Source: Saccoglossus kowalevskii
Taxonomy: Eukaryota > Hemichordata > Enteropneusta > Harrimaniidae
Assembly (NCBI RefSeq): GCF_000003605.2
Contig: NW_003109118.1
Span: 54,754 to 99,934, forward strand
Direction of reading: 5' to 3'
Length of the DNA: 45,181 nucleotides
This document shows, piece after piece, positions 1 through 11,053 of the stretch. How positions within the stretch are numbered: position 1 is the stretch's first letter; every line of letters begins with the position of its first letter. The position numbers were made by a program, and so were the translations under genes. Below the pieces are notes generated by a model. That model had not been told where the DNA came from, did no database searches, and saw only the letters and a program-made list of their open reading frames with translations.

Positions 1-1133
1 AAAAAAATATTTGTATACGGTATCGAATATGTTCTGGAAACGTTAAAAAATAGATCACAGCACTGAACGCGATGTATCTCGAAGCTATCAACAGTATAGT
101 ACCGCGCTTCGCGGAGAGCCGTTACAAGCCTTAGCCCACTAATCCCGCCGATTCACACGTAAAACAATAGGCGTTTTCAGACCGGTGATAGAGGGACTGT
201 GGGTACACTCTTGAAATGGCATTGAAGACAGCCACCCGTTATATACTTAATACAAAAATATGTGAGCAGACTAATCTTGTAAATATCATTGTGGTCGTCA
301 ATGACGATTGGTATGCAAATTATGTTTGTCTGGCGCATTACAAGACAAAAGATGAGACTGTCGTGGAACAATACACAACTCACGGACAGGCAGTGGGCTG
401 AAACGCCTCTTTTATAAAGAGGAAAAACGGCCGATACAATATATTGATCTTGTGGTCTGAACTTCAGCATCAAAAGCAGTATGGCGATAGTGGGTCGGGT
501 TCGAAAAGTGGGGTGATTTAACATGGAATAAATGACATAAAATAAATCTTGATTCAGGTTACTTCCTGTTAATTGGATTAAAACAGTTATATTTGCTAAC
601 AACTGGATCGTACATCTGTGTGAAAAAACGCATGAATTTCAACTCTAATTTGGGCAGCGAATACTGCGTCTACAACTGTGTCGCCGTGTTCAATGAACCA
701 GAGAGTATCCAGAACGAAACAAACAAACTTGAACAGTCACCTGCGTTACTGCATTTTCTTATTTGTCAAAATAGAGTCTGGCACACAAATGGACATCGTC
801 CAATGGTAATACACTGGGCCAGTGAGGAATTTATCATCAGGTTTTACGACAAGTTGGGCATTTAATGGTGAAGTTTTAATGGAAACATATATAACATATA
901 GAAAGCTTGGAACATCACCTGTCTATTACGAAGCACACAAAAGTGAAAAACTGAAAAATATAAACTCAAAATTAAATTTTATTTTAATATATGTTTATGC
1001 AATGCATTCTCTATGGCACATTCTGTGATGTTTATTTGACTGGGGAACACTGGCGGAAGTCGGCCATCTTGTCCACTCATTTCTGGCGATGTATAATAAA
1101 AAAACAGAATGTCATAGCCTTTTTCTCAAAATC

Positions 1134-1169
<36 letters not shown>

Positions 1170-1230
1170 GAAAACTAAAATATAAAAAAATTATATTTCA
1201 CGGGCACTTCAAGGGCTCATACCACGAATT
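1..1230. other. No recognisable gene; array left flank
   Basis: I see no supported gene here. The short open frames overlap on both strands, lack family motifs and have no counterpart next to the other array members. Similarity to the sequence upstream of genes 3 and 5 begins near 1230, so this stretch is single-copy within the window. Confidence 0.6.
1136..1166. repeat. (TA)n microsatellite
   Basis: A simple TA dinucleotide run of about 31 bp. It lies just outside the start of the upstream block shared with genes 3 and 5. Confidence 0.95.
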
Positions 1231-1830
1231 AGAATTCCATGGACGACAATTGAATTTCTCTAAAAGATCAAAATATTGTTTTAATTTGTGTAATCACATG
1301 TACAATATAATTCTGGCCAGAAAGAAAAAAATGTTGGCCTTCTCAAACTTCTACAAAATAGATTAAAACCAAAACACACAAATTTGCCAGGCTTCAATAA
1401 TCTCAGAAAAGAGGCCAGTCTTAAAGTTTAAATAAATCGAGAGTTGCCCAAATCCACAAATCACCGGTACTTGTCAATAAACAAAGATTCACACACCAGT
1501 CTATGGGCTCACACCACTAATGAGCAAATTGCTACATGAAAATGATAAACAAAGTCGGCAACATGACTCTATAATGGGAAATCAACATGTCAGTTATCAA
1601 CCACATGAAACAAACAAAAACGCACATGTTTGCCAGATTACACTCTGACATAGCCGAGGTAAGCAAGACACACCTGGTGTAGAGTACTGCACCTAAAGAA
1701 ATCACTGGAAACGTTCTATGGTTGATTAGTGGCATGAGACCTTAATAGCTGACGTAATTGAAGTACGCTCTCACACAACGCGTTTCAGATAAAACGCAGT
1801 GAAGAAAACCCATTGGCTATCCATGTATAT
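1230..1830 (+). promoter_or_regulatory. A-type upstream region of methyltransferase gene A1, with CCAAT box
   Basis: This block aligns by eye with the sequences upstream of gene A3 (about 17930-18280) and gene A5 (about 38290-38640). The best-preserved part is 1747-1820 (GCTGACGTAATTG... to ...CATTGGCT). ATTGG at 1812-1816 is an inverted CCAAT box, the NF-Y consensus, and falls at the same aligned place in all three genes. About 240 bp (1505-1745) interrupts the alignment in this copy and looks like an insertion. Promoter function is inferred from conservation and position. Confidence 0.55.
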
Positions 1831-1865
1831 GTATATGAGATCTTGTCATGTATACATGTCATGTA

Positions 1866-1897
1866 TGAACTTTGAGTTGAGGTCAGATATCACGTGA
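1866..1897 (+). promoter_or_regulatory. Composite element: everted AGGTCA-like pair (ER8) plus CACGTG E-box
   Basis: TGAACT at 1866-1871, an 8-nt spacer TTGAGTTG, AGGTCA at 1880-1885, a 5-nt gap, then TCACGTGA at 1890-1897. Upstream of genes 2 and 4 the same block sits 17-24 bp before the ATG; here it is about 480 bp upstream. The AGGTCA half-site is the nuclear-receptor core, and CACGTG is the core for bHLH-ZIP factors such as USF and MiT/TFE. The left half-site here differs by one base from TGACCT in genes 2 and 4. Binding is not shown by the sequence. Confidence 0.5.
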
Positions 1898-2379
1898 CAA
1901 ACAGTTGTATGTATAGTCTCAGACTACTAGAGAACAAATTAGCAACGCGGCTTTTTCTTTGGTCAGATACGTGCCAGGTTTGTTTTGATGATAACTATTT
2001 AATCCAATAAACAACCGATGGAACTAGCCCGACTATAACGTAATAACGCGACATCATTACTATTTCATCAAATAACGCGAGATAGTGCAGTAACATTAGC
2101 TGGGTCGTAGTTTTCTTTTTTTCGTGGTTGAATGCTTGCCACAAATACGACAAAACATATGCAATGGATTTCTATGCTTATTCTCCATGTTTCTTTAATT
2201 ATACAAATAACGAGATGGTAAATGAGAGTGCGTTCGAAAATCTTCGGACTCGGGATAAACGTACCAGCAAGGTCTGCCGTCACGGTGGCACGCACCCTAC
2301 GGGCGTAATCCTCAATTCAAGTTTACATCCACAGCAATAGGCGTTGCTAGTCTGTTGTATAGTAGTCTGAAGTAAAGTA
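1898..2379. other. Extra segment between conserved promoter block and ATG of gene A1
   Basis: In genes 2 and 4 the ATG follows the E-box within 24 bp. Here about 480 bp intervene. The segment lies between two loosely similar stretches, GTTGTATGTATAGTCTCAG at 1905-1923 and GTTGTATAGTAGTCTGAAG near 2354-2372. It could be an insertion or a 5' UTR intron; I see no splice pair clear enough to decide. Confidence 0.35.
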
Positions 2380-5300
2380 ATGTCTTCGTGCGAAAGGTTA
2401 TTTACTGGTGCTGCTATTGCTGAAGCTTACCGGAAATTCAGACCAACGTATCCCAAAGGAGTTGTTGATCGAATCATAAGCTATCTTGGACACAAGGTAA
2501 TTGATTTATATGCCCATAAGCATTGCATTCAATCAGGGCATGGTGATGATGTTATTCGGTGTCCTCGAGATCTTGTTACAGTGAGCAGCAATTGTATTCA
2601 AAGCAGATGCAGATAGAGGTTTCTTCTGCTTTTACAATAATTTTGATCATTGGTCGATTTGAATGCGTTGTACATCCGGCGACTTGAAGTCAACTTGAAT
2701 ACATGGACGTATAGGGGCGGAACGACCTTGTCCCGGTGCCGTACCTTATTTTTCTCAAAATTACAGCAATTGTAGAATTGAAATAGTTCGGTAATATAAT
2801 GCAAGTATATATCACAAAATTAATCTTCAGTGTTCCGACCCCCCCCCAAAAAAAAACACTAATATCTTGCTTTTGGTCGATCAGCCTGCGCTATACTAAT
2901 CATAAGGGAACACCTTCAAGCAGAAATCATTTGCATGCAGTCCTGCCGCTGAAGGACACACTCGTAACTTGGTTGACAAGATATTTTGCTAAAAAAAATG
3001 TGTGCGTGTGTGCCCCATAGACGTCCATGTATTGACTTCAGCAACCAGCCACACAGATAGATCGTCAGACCCCAGTGATGAGTTAAAGGACATCGTATTT
3101 TAGATTGCAGTCATGGCCACATTTGTTTTGGCGTATGACAATGGAAATATTTAATCAACCATATCAACATTTGTATGCAAAATACATTGCCGTTACGTGA
3201 ACTGTGATGGTTTAAATATTAGGCAATTTCTTTCTGCGCTGACTAGTGTCTTTTCCAGTACTATACGATCTTTATTTGTCCCCCTGTGTGATATTCAGTC
3301 ATTTTCACAATTACAAAAAAGTTTATGGACAGTACCGAATTTCTGATCCAATGTTTCGATGTATGTTGGTGTTTTCAAAACAGAAGCCTGGTCCTCATAG
3401 CCTGGCCGTTGATGTGGGATGTGGTTCCGGTCAAAGTACGGTTATTCTTGGAGACTATTTTGATCAAGTCATTGGGTGTGACGTCAGTGAATCTCAGATA
3501 CAAGAAGCCATTGACCATAACCTCGCAACAAATGTGGAATATAAGTAAGTTAGCTTATTTTCCCCCGGTAAGAGTTCTTTAGGGCCTTTCACCCATAACT
3601 CTAATACTAACCCCGCCCCTCCAATACCTCTCCTCCATTTCAATTGTATATACCCCACTTTGGGTCATTTATAATTATTTGGAGGAGTATATAGAACACC
3701 GGGGGGGGGGACTGGAGTGTTGGAGTTAGGGATCATGTTAGGGGGCCCTAAGGAACTCTTTCCATTTCCCGTAACTGTAAACATAATCTCAAACGTGTTA
3801 GCTAACTGTTAGTTAAACAAAAAAAAAATGTAGAAAATTGAAAAGAAGTGCTTGTAATTAATGTTTCCTATTTTGTCAATCAACGTCACCGCCAAATGTT
3901 ACAGCGGGCGCAAGATGCATACACACCTAACTCCCTCCCCATTACAGGTGGACTTTGCAACATTTCCTGAGTACCTAATTAACCGATATCAAAACGGCGA
4001 CTTAGGTCGCAAGGAACGACGTAGTTGGACTATTCCATTGTCATTTACAAAGTGCCGGGTTGTTATTCTAATAGGCATGACCAAACGCGTTTCAATGTTA
4101 CCCTGGCCAGCGACGTATTTTCATGTAATTGTTACATTATCACTCACGACATTCGAAAATAAGACCAACTACGATCAATGCGACGCCCCATGTGTGTATA
4201 AAGAAAAGAGGAAACAAAACGATTCATGTTAGTTCTTCTGCCGATTTCTCGCAACCATCAACGTGATTTTTTCATTTGGAATTTCGAGAAACTTAACATG
4301 AAACGTTATGGCATTCATATGCACAACACCTAACAATGTTTCAACTTTTAAATTGTCAGTTAACAAGGTCTTTCATAGTAGCACTTCTATGAGATTGACG
4401 TACTAGAATGAATGGGTTCAATTATCAGTACTAGTGTTCACTGATGATATCATTTGACATGCTAACCGGACGTTTGTCGTCTGCTTCACAGTCCGTTTTA
4501 TACCCGATATTTAGAGCATTTCGCAGCACATACAAGCTGTTTTTATCGACATAATTCATTCATAGATCTCAAATTTCATGTACAGAGTGTCAAAAGCCAG
4601 ACCTCTGCCCCCTTTAAAAAAGCCCAAAGCAGTTCATCAAATGTTATTTTATTGTCTTATTCACTTTTATTGCCTTTACCCAAACACAAGAATACCTGAA
4701 TGTAACATGTAACTGAACTTCACAAGACAAAATCACTACTTTGCTGTATTTAACGAATACGTTGTCAATTTGTGATCATGAATAGCACTGGCGTATTCGT
4801 AAACAAAGTATATGCTTTGCTGTCCATCCCAAACGATGTGCTTTCTAGTTGCCTGTTTGTGCTCACCTAAACTCACTATCCTGACCTAGCCCTACTTGGT
4901 TGCTATGGCATTTGCTAGGCAAACATTCTATTTTTCTATACATGTTAATCAGCTGGGATTCCTTGTTAGTAACCTTGTGAATTTTAGTACATGACGATCT
5001 TTTGACGGTAAATACATCCACCTTAGAGCACATCATTTATAGACGATGGACTTCAAAGTTCGTGTAACAGATAAAAGTGTTTGCAACATTTTAATTAGAA
5101 GACACGTATACAAAAGGGGTAATCAGGCGCGTATTGATATTTGTTTTACTGATGTTAAATCGCTCAAATGGATATAGGAAGTGAGGCATATTATTCATTT
5201 ATTATCCATTCATCCGAAAATGTTATAAATTTAAAAAATGTTTCGGTTCAATTGAATGAAAAACTAAATTAGCTGTTCAGATAAAACTGGGACGATGTGG

Positions 5301-7906
5301 TACCTCAACAGGCACACCTACTCAATAAATTCAGACGATAAAAGACGATATAAATAGAATCTTTAAGAATAATGTTACAGTACATGACACAGAGACAGAT
5401 ACAATGGCTTCTTTCAAATTACAAAAAAATGCATTCAATTGATGATTATTTAAATTACTAATTTTAGGTCTTGAAACTGCAAATTTATGATCGTAATATT
5501 TTGAAACAAGTATAAACGCGGAATAGCTGTATTTTAAGCTAAACAAAATTGTTATTGCTCTGAAATAATGACAAATAAGTGTCAATTATGTACCCGTCAA
5601 ATTAAAAGTTCGATTCATCTTCTTTTAGATTGCTCAAATGTTAAGATTGCACTTCAAGTGTACTAAACGAAATTAAGCTCACAAACATAATAAAATTGAA
5701 GAAACAATCCAAGGTACAACATCAAAGTTTGCAATAGGCAACGCGGCCAACTGACTGTGGTGAAGGGCAACTAAAACAACGCGCGTTGCCCGATGCGATG
5801 CATCTCGAATTGCCAAGCGTAACACGGCTTTTACGCCTTTCGGAATATTGTGGCGACGCATCAATTGACACAATTCGGATCGCATGTCGATTTGGAAGAA
5901 TGCATGAACGCTTCACAATATTTCCAGATTTGTAATTAGAATCACAGCTAAATTAAATTTTTAAGATTATAATTATATCTATTACAGAAATAACAAAACA
6001 AAAAAAACAATATATTCAACTAATTCAACACAATACAGCACAGAGGAAATAATAATTTTTTTTTATATTTGTATTTCAGAAGTGGAAGTGATAGAAATAT
6101 ACCTGCAGCTGATCATACAGTGGATCTAGTGACGTCAGCAGAGGCAGCTCATTGGTTCAATCGTAATCAATTTTATAAAGAAGTTGATAGGGTTTTAAAG
6201 CCGAACGGTTGCCTTGCTGTATATGGATATGGATTCCCAAAGTTGCACGACAATACAAATGGAAAACAATTGCAAAGTATACATGATGATGTGTGTATAT
6301 TAAAAAAAACATCTATAAAACCAAACGAAATCTATTGCGCTTCGTGTTTCTGTATCGCGACGACATAATTCATACATATTATTGTGTGAAAGAACTTCGG
6401 TAATGCATACTATATGAAACGTGCCCACATCACACTGTCGAGATGTGTGCGCAATGAACGTGTATAATCATCCTTAATTCCAAGAATACAATCACATTGA
6501 TAATTTCAACCATTGTGATCAGAGTTATTGAAAACAACTTTTCAGAATGATAAATATAGTACAGTAACGTGATGTGAACATGTTTCCTTTTTTGTGTGCC
6601 TCACCCTAACTAATAACATATTTTGTAATTCCGATTAAAAATGTTTAGCTAAAAACAACGGGCTTTGAAACTTGAAAAACATATCTTAGTGAAGTTGGTG
6701 CTGATTTTATTCATTATTTCTGTTTATTTCAGTTTGTTTATAAGACTTTAGGTGGGTTCTGGGAAGATGGAGTAAAGAACGTTGAGCAACACTATACATG
6801 CTTTACAATGCCGTATGCAGAATCTGAAAGGTGAGTATGTTAACACTTTCGCAGCTAAATGTGTTCTCGATGAGTTGTTTACAAATCATCTCATCAAATT
6901 TTAAATATTCATATATCATTTCAATATTGCGTGGCTGCTTTTCGCACGCGCTCATGTATAATACAATATATATGAATAATTATTACTTTTGTGATGAGTT
7001 TGGGGGCTGTGTACGTCAGTATTTAAATGTGTAATATGTTCCCTTTCATACAGGGATGATACGTTTTCAATTGAAATTGACTACAGTGTTGCAGATTTTG
7101 TGGGGTACTTAAGTTCGTTTGCAACATACCATAAATATCTAAAAATGAACCCCGACAAACAACACGTACTGCTGGAAGTGAAAGAAATGTAAGTTTGAAA
7201 TGACATTCCATGTTTAACATTTAATGACAAATATTATTTGATTTAAAGTACATCATACTACTTTGCAATTGATAGATACTATCCCAAAGTGACTGCATCA
7301 AATGCTTAGAGTAAATATATTTCTACAGTATTTATATGTAATTTATTAAAAAATAACAAGATGTAATGTAATGTATTGTAATGTCACTAAACACTTTATA
7401 CGCATTATGCTCATTTTACTGATAATGTTCACTAAATCTATTGTGAATTATAATGGATATTTGGCAACTGAGATAATATGTCCAAACAATTATTTCTCGA
7501 TATACAATTGTACATATGTAATTTTGAAACGGTTCATTTAGGTATATTCGTATAATGCAGTGTATGCTTGAGTGTATGCGTTGTTAAGCAATTGAATAAC
7601 ATAATAAATATTGAAATGAATGAATTAATGAATAACTACCTGATTGAGTGAATAGTTGACTAAATTGGTTGAATGAATTACTGTAATAACGAATGAGTAA
7701 CTGGCTTTTTGACTAATTGACTGACTGACTGACTGACTGATACAAACATGTTTAGATAGACTACGTTTGTAATATGGTTATATATTAAGTCTAAATAACG
7801 CTTTTTCAACAGGTTGATGAACGTCATTGGCGATGAGGCACCAGCTGAACACACAGCAATCCATGTATCATTTCCAGTTTTTTTGTTGCTTTGCAGAAAA
7901 CCATAA
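2380..7906 (+). CDS. Class I SAM-dependent methyltransferase, array member 1 (A1), six exons
   Basis: Exons: 2380-2496, 3384-3544, 6080-6290, 6733-6830, 7054-7188 and 7813-7906, giving 816 nt and 271 aa, intact. The protein should bind S-adenosylmethionine and methylate an unidentified acceptor; no signal peptide or membrane segment is apparent. The N-terminus carries the family signature FRPTYP (residues 20-25). Motif I DVGCGSG is at residues 49-55, with acidic D72 ending strand 2 as the usual ribose contact. VDLVTSAEAAHWF (107-119) is the motif II region, and RVLKPNGCLAVYGYG (130-144) is motif III. All introns are GT-AG, with phases 0, 2, 0, 2, 2. The donor after exon 3 is the weak GTGTGT. 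The start is chosen because all five copies begin MS at the same distance from FTG. Relatives include yeast Tmt1/Crg1 and Dictyostelium DDB_G0268948-type proteins. The substrate is unknown. Confidence 0.93.
5570..5680 (+). mobile_element. LINE 3' fragment in intron 2 of gene A1
   Basis: One frame encodes NKCQLCTRQIKSSIHLLLDC, with the Cys-x2-Cys ... His-x4-Cys spacing of the C-terminal zinc knuckle of L1/Tx1-type LINE ORF2 proteins, followed soon by a stop. No longer frame surrounds it, so it is a decayed fragment. Sequence just downstream (about 5665-5770) resembles 34315-34440 in intron 2 of gene B4. The family assignment rests on this one motif. Confidence 0.45.
7361..7385. repeat. Short TAATG pentamer repeat in intron 5 of gene A1
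   Basis: A few ATGTA/TAATG units. The same position in intron 5 is strongly expanded in gene B4 and interrupted in gene A5. Confidence 0.8.
7717..7741. repeat. (GACT)n microsatellite in intron 5 of gene A1
   Basis: About five GACT units. A shorter run occurs at the equivalent place in intron 5 of gene A3 (about 24357-24377). Confidence 0.85.
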
Positions 7907-7916
7907 CACCTCTATG

Positions 7917-8035
7917 ATACCCACCCACACCCACCCACACCCACACCCACACCCACCCACACCCACACCCACACACACACACACACTCACACACACACAC
8001 ACACACCCACCCACACACACACACATATATATACA
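7917..8035. repeat. (CCCACA)/(CA)n microsatellite in the 3' UTR of gene A1
   Basis: CCCACA-type units grade into pure CA and then TA. It begins about ten bases after the stop codon. In gene A3 the same site is a pure TA run, so the locus has changed repeat type between paralogues. Confidence 0.9.
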
Positions 8036-8160
8036 AATAAATATGCAAAACGTTGCTAATTCATGAAGGTGAATTTATAAATCACCATCTGAATGAAGAG
8101 AGTTTTATGAATAGTATTACTAGACATTTTTTCAAAAACTACATTAAGAACACAATGTTG

Positions 8161-8166
8161 AATAAA
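8161..8166 (+). terminator. Poly(A) signal of gene A1
   Basis: AATAAA lies within the string AACACAATGTTGAATAAA. The same string follows gene A3 at 25312-25329. Conservation between paralogues supports it as the real 3' end signal. An earlier AATAAA at 8036-8041 lies in less conserved sequence. Confidence 0.65.
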
Positions 8167-8169
8167 TAC

Positions 8170-10990
8170 CGTTTTATTTTAGCTGAGATTAGTAACAATC
8201 ATGTACGAATGCACTTTATTCCAAATTTACCAAGTTGTCTCATGATTCACGTCCCAAATTTTGGTTCCCTAGGCATCTCCAATATATAACCTATCCTATT
8301 TTTTGCCACGACCCTTTTTCGCTCGGAATGGCAAAGGCGATTAGACTCGATTTTCAAGGACGCAGGTCGTTTGCGTCGAACTTCTTCTTTTGTTTCGAGT
8401 TCGTTGTATCAACCTAGAAACATTGCAACGTTGCTTTCTGTTCCAATAAGGATTTTGATATGCATAACAATTCCTTACTGTAACGTCTTCTGTACTCTCC
8501 AAAATTTGACAATAGCACTAGTCCAAAATGGACTTCATGTTCAACGTATCTTTGATTTTAGCCATGTTCACGCCACTGTACGTAATAACATCCTCTTGTA
8601 CTTGACAACATTCATTATCAGACCACTAAGCAAATAGATTAGTAAAAATATATCGCTGGCAGGGACGGCGACGGCTGACGGATTGTTTTGGTTTTGTGGC
8701 TCTTCTGGCATGGGCAACTTACTGGCGTGTTTTTTTGTATATACCAGCCAGAAACTGACAAGGAAGTAAGTACCAGTAAATGGTTCGGAACGTAGTTAAT
8801 ATGGGATTCTGAATCAGTTAGGCCCTGAAGGCGTCATCATATAGTATTCCATTAATGATTAAAATTCACATAACAATCTTATGCTTATTAATAATCCGAT
8901 AATTATGCTGGAGAATACAGTACTGGTAAGTGTCAGATAAAAAGTGTCAAATCAGTAGGAACACAAATAGTATGGACCCTATGATATACAAAAAATGTAA
9001 CTACAAAATAAATATCATTGAATACAATAATTTTTAACAAAACCCTGCCAACATGGGCATGTTGACAATTCTTAATATTGCTAAATCGCAAGTAATGAAC
9101 TTTAAATCTCATTTACAATGATAGGGATAATGCATAGTTATGGCAAGGACAAACATTGATTCTTTAATTAAAATCTCATTTTTGTTAGAGTACCTGTAAG
9201 TATTGAAATATGTACACATTATATCTAATTTGGCCGGGAATTGCCAAGCCAGTTTAGAAAATTGTGAACAAACATTTATATATACTGTAAAATAACTAAT
9301 TTTCACTGGGTTTAAATTTCGATGTTTTACCATTTCAGGCATATTCAGTGGGTTTTAAATTCACGGTTTTATCATTTAGATAATGTGTTCTATAATAAAT
9401 TTTACCTATTTACTGGGTTTTAATTTAGCTCACTTTCCAATCAGCGAAATAAGCAAAATTAAAACCCAGTGATTAATTAATCCTTTTACAGTACATTTCT
9501 TTATTACATTTATACTATATTTATTTATTTGTTTCGTACTATAATTTCTTATCTATAGTGGAAAATTAGTCCGGGGATTATTATTACCAGGGGATTTCAA
9601 TGAATAATATTCAACTGTCCTTCTGCAACACCAATAATATCATTACTTACAGTATGTCACTAAGTTGTCACCCACTATCATGGGTCTTATTTAGAAACTC
9701 CAGCCAGAGCAAGTGAACAAAACATAAGGGAAATTCAACAGTTCATAATGATGGTATTCCCAGAATAGCACAGGTTGTTAAAGACACATAATATTTTAAT
9801 TCTCAACAAGGATGAAAAGAACAGTTACTGCGACAAAGCCCTTCTCCCCACGAAAGCTTCCCGCTACGAAACCCACTTACTGCGAAAGCCACTTACCGCG
9901 AAGCTACGAGTTATACAAAAAATATGAGCAATCACAGATTTCGAAACTGTATAGCGCCACCAACGATGAATATAACACGGCTCTATGTTTCAGGATTTAA
10001 ATAGGCAATTTTGGGATGATTGAAACACATCAAATAACTTTACGTCGTAATTATTGCACATCGTATTTACACATAAGCTATCTCTGCAGTTGTACTCTTT
10101 GTTCTTCCAAGAAAAATGTTAGTACATCTAAAAATATAGAGAACGTGCTTACTCGTATGCATTTCATGAACTTTGGAGTGCCGTTCCATCAAACAAACGC
10201 CAAGTCAACAGCATGTCAACTTATTTAGGAAAACATGGACATTCTAGATAACCAAAGGTGTAGCAAAACTATGACATTGTACCAAACGTATTTCTCTGAG
10301 AATCAGCCAGTAAGGTGTATTACTTATGCTGACGAAGGTTAGAGCGACCATTATACATTAACGCAGAATCTACACGAGGGAAAGGGTCGCGTAATAAATA
10401 TAGTAGATATCAGTGGCTAACCGAGTAATATTTTACGTATCCAATGATGTACTACCATACGTTTGTAACAATTTATTAAGAAATACACCACCACCAGCCC
10501 TACACTTTTTTGCCCTAAAATTGCAACATTTATCTAAACTTATCCTTACACACGCGTGAATGTGAGCGGAAACGGTTTATACGCGTATCAAACCATTCCA
10601 GGTCCACGTAACTCAAGGAGCGCCATCTATGGTGCAATTTTTCTTAAATGTAATTCATCATGACTGTGTGTCGAGTGTAACGTGAAAGTAGAATTTGCCC
10701 CCCCCATAAATATAGATATTTGATCGCTTTATGAAAAATGAAGAGCTGTTTTTTTCGGATGTTCTTCGATGCTGTTTCACAGGGTCTTTGTCACTGTTAC
10801 GTATTTCCACAACCGCTTTCGGTTATGGTGTTTACTGTGTATCAAGACAAATGTAGCACCGTTGCCGTCAAGGCTATGTCTTATTTAATCATTTCATAAG
10901 TCCCTGGCGGCGCCCAATTTAGCCTACGACGCGCAATAAAACCCTATGCGAGAACAAGGGAGTGCGCAATGCATCATTGGTACTTGTGCA
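8170..10990. other. A1-B2 spacer, no recognisable gene
   Basis: About 2.8 kb of AT-rich sequence. Open frames here are short and lack motifs. The only structure I can support is the block at 10263-10472, which is repeated in the A3-B4 spacer. Confidence 0.6.
10263..10472. repeat. Spacer block duplicated at 26231-26432
   Basis: The two blocks share long stretches, including ACATTGTACCAAACGTAT, ACGCAGAATCTACA, GGTCGCGTAATAAATA and CGTATCCAATGATGTACTAC. Both lie in A-to-B spacers, so this is spacer carried along with the duplicated two-gene unit. Confidence 0.8.
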
Positions 10991-10999
10991 TTGAATGTA

Positions 11000-11031
11000 T
11001 GACCTTTGAGTTGAGGTCAGATATCACGTGA
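11000..11031 (+). promoter_or_regulatory. Composite ER8 plus E-box element of gene B2
   Basis: TGACCT at 11000-11005, spacer TTGAGTTG, AGGTCA at 11014-11019, spacer GATAT, then TCACGTGA at 11024-11031. This is the best version of the element, with a perfect everted repeat of the nuclear-receptor half-site and a perfect E-box palindrome. The ATG follows 22 bp later. An ATTGG at 10976-10980 is a possible CCAAT box. Conservation with genes 1 and 4 supports function; which factor binds is inference. Confidence 0.6.
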
Positions 11032-11053
11032 CACACCAGCTGTATGTATAGCC

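Noticed and set aside
177-602. 141-codon minus-strand open frame at the left edge
   Set aside because: No recognisable motif, overlaps another frame on the + strand, no splice-linked neighbour and no counterpart elsewhere in the array.
6121-6140. TGACGTCA-type CRE motif recurring in exons 2 and 3 of several copies
   Set aside because: It is coding sequence for conserved residues (CDVS and VTSA), so recurrence is explained by the protein and gene duplication.
7824-8066. Histidine/threonine- or valine/cysteine-rich open frames on both strands
   Set aside because: They are translations of the CA microsatellite and overlap the last exon of gene A1.
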